Of a stretch of DNA of 64,000 nucleotides, positions 13,601 through 24,595 are shown in pieces. This DNA comes from Daphnia carinata (Eukaryota > Arthropoda > Branchiopoda > Diplostraca > Daphniidae). Every line of letters starts with the position of its first letter. Positions within the stretch are counted from its first letter, which is position 1. The translations under genes were made by a program, and so were the position numbers. The notes below the pieces were generated by a model. It was not told where the DNA came from and searched no databases. It worked only from the letters and a program-made list of their open reading frames with translations. The stretch spans positions 9,026,449 through 9,090,448 of the forward strand of contig NC_081335.1 in NCBI RefSeq assembly GCF_022539665.2, written 5' to 3'.

Positions 13601-16600
13601 GTACATAATAAAACTGATTTTATAACACTATATTCAAAATGAATACACGTATCTCTGATACTGTTTGAATGTAGATGTTAAAACTCACTGTATCACACTA
13701 TATTCACATTGAATACACGTATATTTGATACTGTTTGAATGTACATTGAGAAACTGATTCTATAACACTATATTCACATTAAATACACGTATATTTGATG
13801 CTGTTTGAATGAATATATTGAAACTCACTGTATCACACTATATTCACATTGAATACACGTATATTTGATGCTGTTTGAATGTACATCATGAAACTGATTG
13901 TATCACACTATATTCACAATGAATACACGTATATTTGATGCTGTTTGAATGTAGATATTGAAACTCACTGTATCACACTATATTCACATTGAATACACGT
14001 ATATTTGATACTGTTTGAATGTACATCATAAAACTGATTCTATAACACTATATTTACATTGAATACACGTATATTTGATGCTGTTTGAATGTAGATATTG
14101 AAACTCACTGTATCACACTATATTCACATTGAATACACGTATATTTGATGCTGTTTGAATGTAGATATTGAAACTCACTGTATCACACTATATTCCACAT
14201 TGAACACACACGTATATTTGATGCTGTTTGAATGTAGATATTGAAACTCACTGTATCACACTATATTCACATTGAATACACGTATATTTGGTGCTGTTTG
14301 AATGTAGATATTAAAACTCACTGTATCACACTATATTCACATTGAATACACGTATATTTGATGCTGTTTGAATGTAGATCATGAAACTGATTCTATAACA
14401 CTATATTCAGATTGAATACACGTATATTTGATGCTCTTTGAATGTAGATATTGAAACTCACTGTATCACACTATATTACATTGAATACACGTATATCTGA
14501 TACTATTTGAATGTACATCATGAAACTCACTGTATAACACTATATTCACATTGAATACACGTATATTTTATGCTGTTTGAATAGATCATGAAACTCATTG
14601 TATCAACACTATATTCACATTGAATACACGTATATTTGATGCTGTTTGAATGTAGATATTGAAACTCACTGTATCACACTATATTCAAATTGAATACACG
14701 TATATTTGATGCTGTTTGAATGTAGATATTGAAACTCACTGTATCACACTATATTCACATTGAATACACGTATATTTGATGCTGTTTGAATGTAGATATT
14801 AAAACTCACTGTATCACTATATTCACATTGAATACACGTATATTTGATGCTGTTTGAATGTAGATATTGAAACTGATTTTATAACACTATATTCACATTG
14901 AATACACATATATTTGATGCTGTTTCAATGTAGATATTGAAACTCACTGTATAACACTATATTCACATTGAATACACGTATATTTGATGCTGTTTGAATG
15001 TAGATATGAAACTGATTCTATAACACTATTTTGACATTGAATACACGTATATTTGATGCTGTTTGAATGTAGATATTGAAACTCACTGTATCACACTATA
15101 TTCATTGAATACACGTATATTTGATACTGTTTGAATGTAGATCATGAAACTGATTCTATAACACTATATTCACATTGAATACACGTATATTTGATGCTGT
15201 TTGAATGTAGATATTGAAACTCACTGTATCAACACTATATTCACATTGAATACACGTATATTTGATGCTGTTTGAATGTAGATATTGAAACTGATTCTAT
15301 AACACTATATTCACATTGAATACACGTATATTTGATGCTGTTTGAATGTAGATATTGAAACTCACTGTATCATACTATATTCACATTGAATACACGTATA
15401 TTTGATACTGTTTGAATGTAGATATTGAAACTCACTCTATTACACTATATTCACATTGAATACACGTATATTTGATGCTGTTTGAATGTAGATATTGAAA
15501 CTCACTCTATATCACACTATATTCACATTGAATACACGTATATTTGATGCTGTTTGAATGTAGATATTGAAACTCACTCTATCACACTATATTCACATTG
15601 AATACACGTATATTTGATGCTGTTTGAATGTAGATCATGAAACTCATTCTATAACACTATATTCACATTGAATACACGTATATTTGATGCTGTTTGAATG
15701 TAGATATTGAAACTGATTGTATCAAACTAACTTCACTATGAATACACGTATATTTGATACTGTTTGAATGTAGATCATGAAACTGATTCTATAACACTAT
15801 ATTCACATTGAATACACGTATATTTGATGCTGTTTGAATGTAGATATTGAAACTCACTGTATCAACTATATTCACATTGAATACACGTATATTTGATGCT
15901 GTTTGAATGTAGATCATGAAACTCACTCTATAACACTATATTCACATTGAATACACGTATATTTGATACTGTTTGAATGTAGATCATGAAACTGATTCTA
16001 TAACACTATATTCACATTGAATACACGTATATTTGATGCTGTTTGAATGTAGATATTGAAACTCACTGTATCACACTATATTCACATTGAATACACGTAT
16101 ATTTGATGCTGTTTGAATGTAGATATTGAAACTCACTGTATCAAACTATATTCACATTGAATACACGTATATTTGATGCTGTTTGAATGTAGATATTGAA
16201 ACTCACTGTATCACACTGTATTCACATTGAATACACGTATATTTGATGCTGTTTGAATGTAGATATTGAAACTCACTTCTATCACACTATATTCACATTG
16301 AATACACGTATATTTGATGCTGTTTGAATGTAGATATTGAAACTCACTGTATCACACTATATTCACATTGAATACACACGTATATTTGATACTGTTTGAA
16401 AGTAGATATTGAAACTCACTGTATCACACAATATTCACATTGAATACACGTATATTTGATACTGTTTGAATGTAGACAATGAAACTGATTCTATAACACT
16501 ATATTCACATTGAATACACGTATATTTGATGCTGTTTGAATGTAGATATTGAAACTCACTGTATCACACTATATTCACATTGAATACACGTATATTTGAT

Positions 16601-19600
16601 GCTGTTTGAATGTAGATATTGAAACTCACTGTATCACACTATATTCACATTGAATACACGTATATTTGATACTGTTTGAATGTAGATCATTGAAACTGAT
16701 TCTATAACACTATATTCACATTGAATACACGTATATTTGATGCTGTTTGAATGTAGATCATGAAACTGATTCTATAACACTATATTCACATTGAATACAC
16801 GTATATTTGATGCTGTTTGAATGTAGATATTGAAACTCACTGTATCACACTATATTCACATTGAATACACGTATATTTGATGCTGTTTGAATGTAGATAT
16901 TGAAACTCACTGTATCATACTATATTCACATTGAATACACGTATATTTGATACTGTTTGAATGTAGATATTGAAACTGATTCTATAACACTATATTCACA
17001 TTGAATACACGTATATTTGATGCTGTTTGAATGTAGATATTGAAACTCACTGTATCACACTATATTCACATTGAATACACGTATATTTGATACTGTTTGA
17101 ATGTAGATCATGAAACTGATTCTATCACACTATATTCACATTGAATACACGTATATTTGATGCTGTTTGAATGTAGATATTGAAACTCATTCTATCACAC
17201 TATATTCACATTGAATACACGTATATTTGATGCTGTTTGAATGTAGATCATGAAACTGATTCTATAACACTATATTCACATTGAATACACGTATATTTGA
17301 TGCTGTTTGAATGTAGATATTGAAAGTCACTGTATCACACTATATTCACATTGAATACACGTATATTTGATACTGTTTGAATGTAGATTATCAAACTGAT
17401 TCTATAACACTATATTCACATTGAATACACGTATATTTGATACTGTTTGAATGTAGATCATAAAACTGATTCTATAACACTATATTCACATTGAATACAC
17501 GTATATTTGATGCTGTTTGAATGTAGATATTGAAACTCACTCTATCACACTATATTCACATTGAATACACGTATATTTGATACTGTTTGAATGTAGATCA
17601 TGAAACTGATTCTATAACACTATATTCACATTGAATACACGTATATTTGATGCTGTTTGAATGTAGATATTGAAACTCACTGTATCACACATATTCACAT
17701 TGAATACACGTATATTTGATGCTGTTTGAATGTAGATATTGAAACTCACTGTATCATACTATATTCACATTGAATACACGTATATTTGATACTGTTTGAA
17801 TGTAGATCATGAAACTGATTCTATAACACTATATTCACATTGAATACACGTATCTTTGATGCTGTTTGAATGTAGATATTGAAACTCACTGTATCACACT
17901 ATATTCACATTGAATACACGTATATTTGATGCTGTTTGAATGTAGATATTGAAACTGATTCTATAACACTATATTCACATTGAATACACGCATATTTGAT
18001 ACTGTTTGAATGTAGATAATGAAACTTATTCTATAACACTATATTCACATTGAATACACGTATATTTGATACTGTTTGAATGTAGATCATGAAACTGACT
18101 CTATCACACTATATTCACATTGAATACACGTATATTTGATACTGTTTGAATGTAGATCATGAAACTGATTGTATAACACTATATTCACATTGAATACACG
18201 TATATTTGATGCTGTTTGAATGTAGATATTGAAACTCACTGTATCACACTATATTCACATTGAATACACGTATATTTGATACTGTTTGAATGTAGATCAT
18301 AAAACTGATTCTATAACACTATATTCACATTTAATACACGTATATTTGATGCTGTTTGAATGTAGATATTGAAACTCACTGTATCAAACTATATTCACAT
18401 TGAATACACGTATATTTGATACTGTTTGAATGTAGATCATAAAACTGATTCTATAACACTATATTCAATTGAATACACGTATATTTGATGCTGTTTGAAT
18501 GTAGATATTGAAACTCACTCTATCACACTATATTCACATTGAATAAACGTATATTTGATGCTGTTTGAATGTAGATATTAAAACTGACTGTATCACACTA
18601 TATTCACATTGAATACACGTATATTTGATACTGTTGTAATTTAGATCACACTATATTCATATTGAATACACGTATATTTGATACTGTTTGAATGTAGATA
18701 TTGAAACTCACTGTATCACACTATATTCACATTGAATACACGTATATTTGATGCTGTTTGAATGTAGATATTGAAACTCATTGTATCACACTATATTCAC
18801 ATTGAATACACGTATATTTGATGCTGTTTGAATGTAGATCATTGAAACTCACTGTCTATAACACTATATTCACATTGAATACACGTATATTTGATGCTGT
18901 TTGAATGTAGATATTGAAACTCACTGTATCACACTATATTCACATTGAATACACGTATATTTGATGCTGTTTGAATGTAGATCATGAAACTGATTCTATA
19001 ACACTATATTCACATTGAATACACGTATATTTGATGCTGTTTGAATGTAGATATTGAAACTGATGTATCACACTATATTCACATTGAATACACGTATATT
19101 TGATGCTGTTTGAATGTAGATATTGAAACTCACTGTATCACACTATATTCACATTCAATACACGTATATTTGATACTGTTTGAATGTACATTGAGAAACT
19201 GATTCTATAACACTATATTCACATTGAATACACGTATATTTGATGCTGTTTGAATGTAGATATTGAAACTCACTGTATCACACTATATTCACATTGAATA
19301 CACGTATATTTGATACTATTTGAATGTACATCATGAAACTGATTGTATCACACTATATTCACATTGAATACACGTATATTTGATGCTGTTTGAATGTAGA
19401 TATTGAAACTCACTGTATCACACTATATTCACCTTGAATACACGTTTATTTGGTGCTGTTTGAATGTACATCATGAAACTGATTCTATAACACTATATTC
19501 ACATTGAATACACGTATATTTGATGCTGTTTGAATGTAGATATTGAAACTCACTGTATCACACTATATTCACATTGAATACACGTATATTTGATACTGTT

Positions 19601-20137
19601 TGAATGTACATCATAAAACTGATTCTATAACACTATATTCAAATTGAATACACGTATCTTTGATGCTGTTTGAATGCAGATATTGAAACTCACTGTATCA
19701 CACTATATTCACATTGAATATATTTGATACTATTTGAATGTACATCATGAAACTGATTGTATCACACTATATTCACATTGAATACACGTATATTTGATGC
19801 TGTTTGAATGTAGATATTGAAACTCACTGTATCACACTATATTCACCTTGAATACACGTTTATTTGGTGCTGTTTGAATGTAGATATTGAAACTCACTGT
19901 ATCACACTATATTCACATTGAATACACGTTTATTTGGTGCTGTTTGAATGTAGATATTAAAACTCACTCTATCACACTATATTCACATTGAATACACGTA
20001 TATTTGATACTGTTTGAATGTACATTGAGAAACTGATTCGATAACACTATATTCACATTAAATACACGTATATTTGATGCTGTTTGAATGTAGATATTGA
20101 AACTGATTCTATAACACTATATTCACATTGAATACAC

Positions 20138-20165
20138 CTTTACCTTGTCTTTACCACCCTAATAC
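20138..20165. other. Filler at the left junction of the Gypsy element
   Basis: Satellite stops after TTGAATACAC, and the sequence shared by both LTR copies begins at 20166. The 28 bp between matches neither. It creates a direct repeat of AATACACCTTT at 20131 and 20161. Filler with short repeats is typical of end-joining repair. No target duplication pairs this side with the right junction at 27032/27033. Confidence 0.55.
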
Positions 20166-20607
20166 ACCTTTTTGTTTGTTTTTTGTGGATTTTTTTTTTT
20201 CTGTTTTTTTTTTTTTTTTGGTTTTGTTCTCCTTTTCCTTTTGATTTTGGATTGAGGGTGATGAATTGTGTTGGCTCTCGAAATGTTCTTGGTATCGCGC
20301 TAATTTCGCTCGCCAAAAGTCAGGAAGGGCCGAGTGTTGCGGTTGGGCCGCATGAAGTAACAAGAGTGGCCGCAAGATGGATCGCTGGTACCTCGCCGGC
20401 CTGTCAATCCTGACAGGGCAGTCGAGTCTGCGCCGAGGATCACGGACGTTCGAAGAGGGAGCCCTACTTTTTGCCTGGTTGGCTACCCCTCGTGTGCTGA
20501 TCTAAGTGTCCCCTAAGTGTCAGCCCATCTGAAATATAGCGTCAGAAACTGTAATTTTGGCCATTTCTTTTGCGTTGTGGGTCGCACACCGCTCGGCCCC
20601 CACAACA
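20166..20607 (+). repeat. Gypsy 5' LTR, truncated (R plus U5)
   Basis: 20166-20555 matches 26641-27032 at about 99% outside poly-T length. 20556-20607 has no partner at the 3' end but precedes the primer binding site, so it is read as U5 ending in CACAACA. No sequence corresponding to the region before 26641 is present, so U3 is missing. A 7-bp hairpin lies at 20400-20417. Confidence 0.8.
20400..20417 (+). repeat. Hairpin in the Gypsy R region
   Basis: CCTGTCA and TGACAGG form a perfect 7-bp stem around a 4-nt loop. The copy in the 3' LTR (26877-26894) keeps the stem, and its only change is in the loop (ATCC against AGCC). The hairpin would occur at both ends of the RNA. Confidence 0.5.
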
Positions 20608-20609
20608 AT

Positions 20610-20627
20610 TGGTGTCAGAAGAGTGAT
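20610..20627 (+). other. Gypsy primer binding site
   Basis: TGGTGTCAGAAG followed by AGTGAT begins two bases after the inferred LTR end CACAACA. The leading TGG pairs with the CCA end of a tRNA, and the next bases resemble the complement of a leucine tRNA 3' end. The tRNA identity is from memory of such sites and is not verified. Confidence 0.65.
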
Positions 20628-21111
20628 GTGGCCATTGAAAGGTTAAAAGTATATTTTGACCGCCACAGGTTCCTGGTGCTGTGTTCTTTTGTTAATTTCT
20701 TTTTTTTTTCTTTTTTTTCTTTTGTTTCTTTTTCCCTCTCGTTTCTTCACGGTGGAACTTTTGTTACGGTGGGCGTTTTTCTTTTTTTTTACAGTTGTCA
20801 GTTGGCGCGGGCGGCCATTTTACCCCCGCGTTCGTGTTACCCCCCCCCCCCCTTTAATTAGGTCAGCCGTTTCCTTGTCTCGCGGTTTCGTTTTTTTTCT
20901 CATCTTCCAGCTTTCTCTTTGCTTACACACAAAACGGTGGTTCTTTCTTTTTTTTAAATTATTATTATTTGTTTAATTATTTTTTTTTGTGTTGGGAGGT
21001 TTCTTTCCTTGGCGTGGGTTTTTTTCTTTTGAAGTTTTTTTTGGTGGATGGTTTTTGTGTGTGTGGGGTTTGTTTGGTTTTTCTTTCTTTCCTTATTTTT
21101 TTCTCTTTCTG

Positions 21112-21151
<40 letters not shown>

Positions 21152-21261
21152 CGTGTTCCGCTGGGGTAGGGTGGTTATTGGGTGTTTTGGTTCTTTATTT
21201 TTCTTTGGCGTCTGCGGCGCTTAGGCGAAGTATTTTTTTTTTCTCTCCTTCTCTTTTCCGT
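20628..21261 (+). other. Gypsy leader, pyrimidine-rich, non-coding
   Basis: This stretch between primer site and gag is dominated by T and C runs, including a T run of about 34 at 21112-21149 and a C run near 20840-20852. Open frames across it encode only low-complexity Phe/Leu strings and are not taken as genes. It probably holds packaging and translation signals, none of which I can identify. Confidence 0.6.
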
Positions 21262-22401
21262 ATGTCGGACTCTCCCAAGACTGAGTCGGTACCTTTCCAG
21301 ATAGTTACCCGATCGGCATCGTCGGCAGAGGCAGGTCTGGCATCCAAATCATCCAGGGAGGGTACACGCGAGAGGCCGGATAAGTTGTCGGCGGCTTCAC
21401 CAAGGGCTCCACGAATTTCGGCGAGGCTGAGTCCGGCTCCAATGGCTAGCAACGACGACCTCATTCAGGCTTTAACGGCCTTTGCTCGAGCTGCAGCGGA
21501 CGATAGGGCAATTCAACAACAGCAGCATAACGATCTACTACAGGTCCTGCAGGCTCAACAAGCTGAGAACGCCGCCCTGAGGGGCTTATTACACGCGGGA
21601 CCCCTGGTGCATCGACCAGCCACGGCGGTGGTGGAGAGTATCCCGAAATTCGAAGGGCGTGTCGACGAAGACGCGCAAGGTTTCGTGGATCACGTAGACA
21701 GAGTAGCGACCTCGGAAGCCTGGACGGATGCAAATAGGTTGCAAGTCGCCGTTCGGCGTCTAGGACAGACGGCGCTGATGTGGCATGTCCAGATCGGACA
21801 TACTCACGTTGATTGGGCAGCGTGGTCGGTCGCCTTAGTGGCGAATTTTTCCAGGCGTCTTTCGTTTGCCGAATGGAATCGGTTGATCCAGGAACGGGTG
21901 CAGGGGCCAAACGAATCAGGAATAGAGTACACTCTTGACAAATTCCGATTCGGTCGTCTTTCCCCAATTCCTCTAACAGAACGTGACGCCATTCCCTTCT
22001 TGATCAACGGGTTGGCGAAATGGGAACATGTAGCCGCGATGACCGCCGCGACACCGGAGGATATTCCCGCTTTCATTACCAGAATTCGACAGCTGGAACA
22101 ACTTGGGGTGTCAGCGCGACCTGAGGTGGCGCAAAATCAGCAGTATCGCACATCCCCACCACAACAAGAGTTGGCAGTAGCGTTTCGCGACCTAGGGGAG
22201 AGGATGATGACCGAACTAGGGTCGAAGTTGGATAGACTGGCGGTGAGTAGGGGTGTCGAAGGAAGACGAGCTAGTTCGACAACTGATGTGCGCCTACCCA
22301 TGGAGTGCTGGTATTGCCATAGGACGGGCCACCAGGCACGTTCTTGTCCTTCCAAGCCGGAAAACGCAAACGCTGGTCACTCGAGGCAAGGCCATTGTTG
22401 A
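21262..22401 (+). CDS. gag: Gypsy Gag polyprotein (379 aa)
   Basis: Gag forms the virus-like particle and binds the genomic RNA. I chose the ATG at 21262 (MSDSPKTES) because the frame upstream is only poly-T low complexity. Residues 1-70 are Ser/Arg rich and about 80-112 are Gln rich with coiled-coil character. About 120-300 resembles the retrotransposon Gag capsid domain, with IPKFEG near its start. Residues 349-362 form a CCHC zinc knuckle, C-X2-C-X4-H-X4-C (CWYCHRTGHQARSC). The protein ends 17 residues later at a UGA that lies inside the stem of a probable frameshift signal at 22359-22406. Protease continues in the -1 frame. No internal stop is seen, so Gag itself looks intact. Confidence 0.88.
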   Translation: MSDSPKTESVPFQIVTRSASSAEAGLASKSSREGTRERPDKLSAASPRAPRISARLSPAPMASNDDLIQALTAFARAAADDRAIQQQQHNDLLQVLQAQQAENAALRGLLHAGPLVHRPATAVVESIPKFEGRVDEDAQGFVDHVDRVATSEAWTDANRLQVAVRRLGQTALMWHVQIGHTHVDWAAWSVALVANFSRRLSFAEWNRLIQERVQGPNESGIEYTLDKFRFGRLSPIPLTERDAIPFLINGLAKWEHVAAMTAATPEDIPAFITRIRQLEQLGVSARPEVAQNQQYRTSPPQQELAVAFRDLGERMMTELGSKLDRLAVSRGVEGRRASSTTDVRLPMECWYCHRTGHQARSCPSKPENANAGHSRQGHC

Positions 22402-22406
22402 CCAGC
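22359..22406 (+). promoter_or_regulatory. Probable -1 ribosomal frameshift signal, gag to protease
   Basis: The heptamer G_GAA_AAC (22359-22365) is in the gag reading register X_XXY_YYZ. A 6-nt spacer follows. Then comes a perfect 8-bp stem, GCTGGTCA (22372-22379) with TGACCAGC (22399-22406), around a 19-nt loop. The gag stop is in the 3' arm. Slipping back one base enters the open protease frame. The first triplet GGA is not the ideal homopolymer, though a GGA-type site is known from the mouse mammary tumour virus pro-pol junction. Confidence 0.65.
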
Positions 22407-22769
22407 TACGCTTCCTTACCTTGCCGACCCCTCCTTCCTCTAATCAAGGTTGTCATTGAAAATATTGGTGAAGTTGTCGCGCTTGTAGATTCGGGAGCCA
22501 CCAGTAGCGCCATTAGGTTTAGCACGGCCAGTAAGTTGGGAAAGATGGCGTTGAGATACGGCGAGAGAGATTATAAACTGAGGGGAGTAGACAATAGAGT
22601 GGTTGCAGTGGATTCTTTTTGTTCTTTGGTAATTGGGTGGGAAGGGAGGAAAACAGAGTTGGCAGAGGTGGCAGTGATTCAATCGTCACCTTTTTCTTTG
22701 ATATTGGGGGTAGATTGGATGATAAAAAGCGAGACAAACATTGTAGTAAGGGGGGGAGACTTGCGTTAG
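22365..22769 (+). CDS. pro: Gypsy aspartic protease (-1 frame to gag)
   Basis: This retropepsin-type protease would cleave the Gag and Gag-Pol polyproteins. The frame has no suitable ATG and overlaps the end of gag, so it is expected to be made by frameshifting at 22359-22365. The active-site motif D-S-G-A is at 22488-22499, preceded by the hydrophobic VALV. The second conserved element, ILGVDW, lies about 80 residues later, near 22700. Together they give a typical single-domain protease of roughly 110 residues. The frame stops at 22769, soon after a run of seven G at 22750-22756, and the RT frame lies one base back. The protein is intact up to that point. Confidence 0.82.
   Translation, partial: RKRWSLEARPLLTSYASLPCRPLLPLIKVVIENIGEVVALVDSGATSSAIRFSTASKLGKMALRYGERDYKLRGVDNRVVAVDSFCSLVIGWEGRKTELAEVAVIQSSPFSLILGVDWMIKSETNIVVRGGDLR
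22750..22757 (+). other. G-run frame break between protease and RT
   Basis: Seven G then A sit where the reading frame must move by -1 to enter RT. Read as G_GGG_GGA (22751-22757) this could be a slippery site. A tract one G longer would make the frame continuous, so a one-base contraction or a base-calling error is equally possible. I see no obvious downstream stem. Confidence 0.55.
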
Positions 22770-24595
22770 AAGGGAAGGGATTGCAGATTAATGGGGCAAA
22801 TATTGGGGATATCGAAGGATGTAGGAAGTGGGAAGAGTTAAAACAGAAGAAGAAGAAGGTAAAATTCGTGGACGAAGTGGAGGAAACCTTAGAGAATGAT
22901 TTTTCGGTCTCAGACGATCTTGTTAAGATGTTTGAGGACGAATCCCCGCCGAAACGCAGTCGACAAGGTCTAAGTATTAAATTGGTTGAATCTTTAGTTA
23001 TTCCAGGTGATTCACTGATGTTTGTGTCGGCGGAAGTGCCAAGAAATTTCACCGGAAGTGGAGCGGTGAAATTGAGTCGCTGTGCTCGTCCAGGTAGAGA
23101 GTGGATGGTACCATCGGCCATGGTTCAAGTGAGGGAAGGAAAGCTGAAGGTTCCCATAGTGAACTTGCAATCCAGTCCACTAAGGTTTACCGGAAATGAG
23201 CTGATTTCGACGATGGACATAGAGCTTGGAGCAGAGGTGATGATCGACGCAAAGGAAGAGATGGCAACTAGCTGTACAATGATAACTGGGGTAGCTGAAC
23301 CGAACACTTGTCCATCGTCGTTAGCAAACCTGAGGTTCGGAGAGGAGCTATCGGAAGAAGAGAAATCCAGTCTGCGGGCTCTAATCCAACGGCGATGGAG
23401 ATGCTTTCCTGGCAGAGACGGACAGATCGGCATCACTGATCAAGCGGAACACGTGATCGACACCGGAGACGCACAACCAGTCCAATCCGCACCATATCGC
23501 GTTTCGAGGTATGAGAGGGAAATAATTGTTAACGAGGTGACCAAAATGCTCAGAGGAGGAATTGTCCGGCCCTCGTCAAGCCCTTGGGCAGCGCCAGTAG
23601 TGTTGGTAAGAAAGAAAGATGGGAGTCATCGCTTTTGCATAGACTATAGGAAGTTAAATTCCGTTACTAAGAGAGACGTATATCCTCTGCCTCTGATTGA
23701 TGATGTTTTTGATCGCCTAGCAGGCGCAAATTTTTTTTCTAGTCTTGATTTAGCCAGTGGCTATTGGCAGGTTCCTGTTGCTGCTGAAGACCAACACAAG
23801 ACCGCGTTCGTCACCCCAGATGGCCTGTATGAGTTTTGTCGCCTTCCTTTTGGGTTGAACAACGCCCCATCAACCTTCCAGAGATTGATGGATAATGTGT
23901 TGAGGCGTCTGAAGTGGCAAATGTGTCTCGTCTATTTGGACGATGTCTTAGTCTTCGGGCGTACTTTCCAGGAACATCAGGTAAGATTAGAATGTGTGCT
24001 CATGGCACTCGAGAAGGCGGGGTTGACGTTAAATGTTGAAAAGTGTGTATTTGCGACTTCACGAGTGGAGCACCTCGGGCACGTGATAGACCGAAATGGC
24101 ATCCGCCCACATCCAGATAAGGTTCAGGCTTTAATTGATTTTAAAACTAATGATGTTAAATCTTTGAGAAGCTTTTTAGGACTAGCCTCCTATTTCAGAC
24201 GTTTCATCCCGGATTTTTCCGCTGTGGCAAGCCCGCTCTATGGTCTGTTAAAGAAGAACGCAGTCTGGTCTTGGTTGGGGGAACAGGAGGCATCCAAACA
24301 AAGGTTGGTGCAGTGCCTAACGTCAGCACCACTGCTGGCCCATTACAACGATAAATTGGATGTGGTCATCCAAACGGACGCAAGCAACCTAGGTTTGGGG
24401 GCTGTCTTACTACAAGACGACGGTTCTGGGCCACGGCCGGTGGCGTTCGTAAGTAGAACATTATCCGATGCGGAATCGCGCTATCACGCGAATGAGTTAG
24501 AGTGTCTTGCTCTCGTTTGGGCGCTTAAAAAGTTCCGAACTTATGTTTATGGGCGTCGGTTTTCAGTTGAGACCGATAGTTCGGCGGTCAAGTGA
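22757..24595 (+). CDS. pol: Gypsy reverse transcriptase and N-terminal RNase H, ended by a premature UGA
   Basis: The enzyme copies the element RNA into DNA and degrades the RNA strand. The frame is open from 22619, but coding is taken from the G run, where protease homology switches frame. A connecting region of about 230 residues precedes the RT core (about 23490-24130). That core has VRKKDGS, FCIDYRKLN, SLDLASGYWQ, LPFGLNNAPSTFQ and the catalytic YLDD at 23933-23944, followed by HLGHVI. RNase H follows from about 24345 with TDAS, the NELECLA acidic motif and ETDSS. A UGA at 24593-24595 stands where the family has a conserved Trp after SAxK, and the frame continues at once on the other side. 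This looks like a G-to-A nonsense change. Confidence 0.87.
   Translation, partial: RLALEGKGLQINGANIGDIEGCRKWEELKQKKKKVKFVDEVEETLENDFSVSDDLVKMFEDESPPKRSRQGLSIKLVESLVIPGDSLMFVSAEVPRNFTGSGAVKLSRCARPGREWMVPSAMVQVREGKLKVPIVNLQSSPLRFTGNELISTMDIELGAEVMIDAKEEMATSCTMITGVAEPNTCPSSLANLRFGEELSEEEKSSLRALIQRRWRCFPGRDGQIGITDQAEHVIDTGDAQPVQSAPYRVSRYEREIIVNEVTKMLRGGIVRPSSSPWAAPVVLVRKKDGSHRFCIDYRKLNSVTKRDVYPLPLIDDVFDRLAGANFFSSLDLASGYWQVPVAAEDQHKTAFVTPDGLYEFCRLPFGLNNAPSTFQRLMDNVLRRLKWQMCLVYLDDVLVFGRTFQEHQVRLECVLMALEKAGLTLNVEKCVFATSRVEHLGHVIDRNGIRPHPDKVQALIDFKTNDVKSLRSFLGLASYFRRFIPDFSAVASPLYGLLKKNAVWSWLGEQEASKQRLVQCLTSAPLLAHYNDKLDVVIQTDASNLGLGAVLLQDDGSGPRPVAFVSRTLSDAESRYHANELECLALVWALKKFRTYVYGRRFSVETDSSAVK
24593..24595 (+). 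other. In-frame UGA inside RNase H
   Basis: The triplets on both sides are in the same frame and together read as one RNase H domain. A single G-to-A change of a TGG Trp codon explains it. The ATG right after it (24596) is a Met codon of the domain, not a true start. Confidence 0.8.

Larger units (their letters stand above)
320..20137. repeat. 70-bp satellite array 1 (about 283 monomers)
   Basis: The unit is 70 bp and about 30% GC; a clean one runs 1071-1140. Landmarks in order are CACACTATATTCACATTGAA, TACACGTATATTTGATGCTG, TTTGAATGTAGATATTGAAA and CTCACTGTAT. Linked variants are GATGCTG or GATACTG, GTAGATATTGAA or GTACATCATAAA, and CTCACTGTATCAC or CTGATTCTATAAC. Monomers here are more diverged than in array 3, with 1-6 bp indels, for example a 6-bp loss near 19720. 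The array is bounded left by an LTR and right by the Gypsy element, so neither natural edge is seen. No spaced palindromic repeats with unique spacers and no coding capacity are present. Confidence 0.98.

Noticed and set aside
320-20137. CRISPR-like array
   Set aside because: The units are contiguous with no unique spacers, and the window is eukaryotic.
20183-21261. Open frames in the Gypsy LTR and leader rich in Phe and Leu
   Set aside because: They arise from poly-T tracts. The recognisable Gag sequence begins only at 21262.
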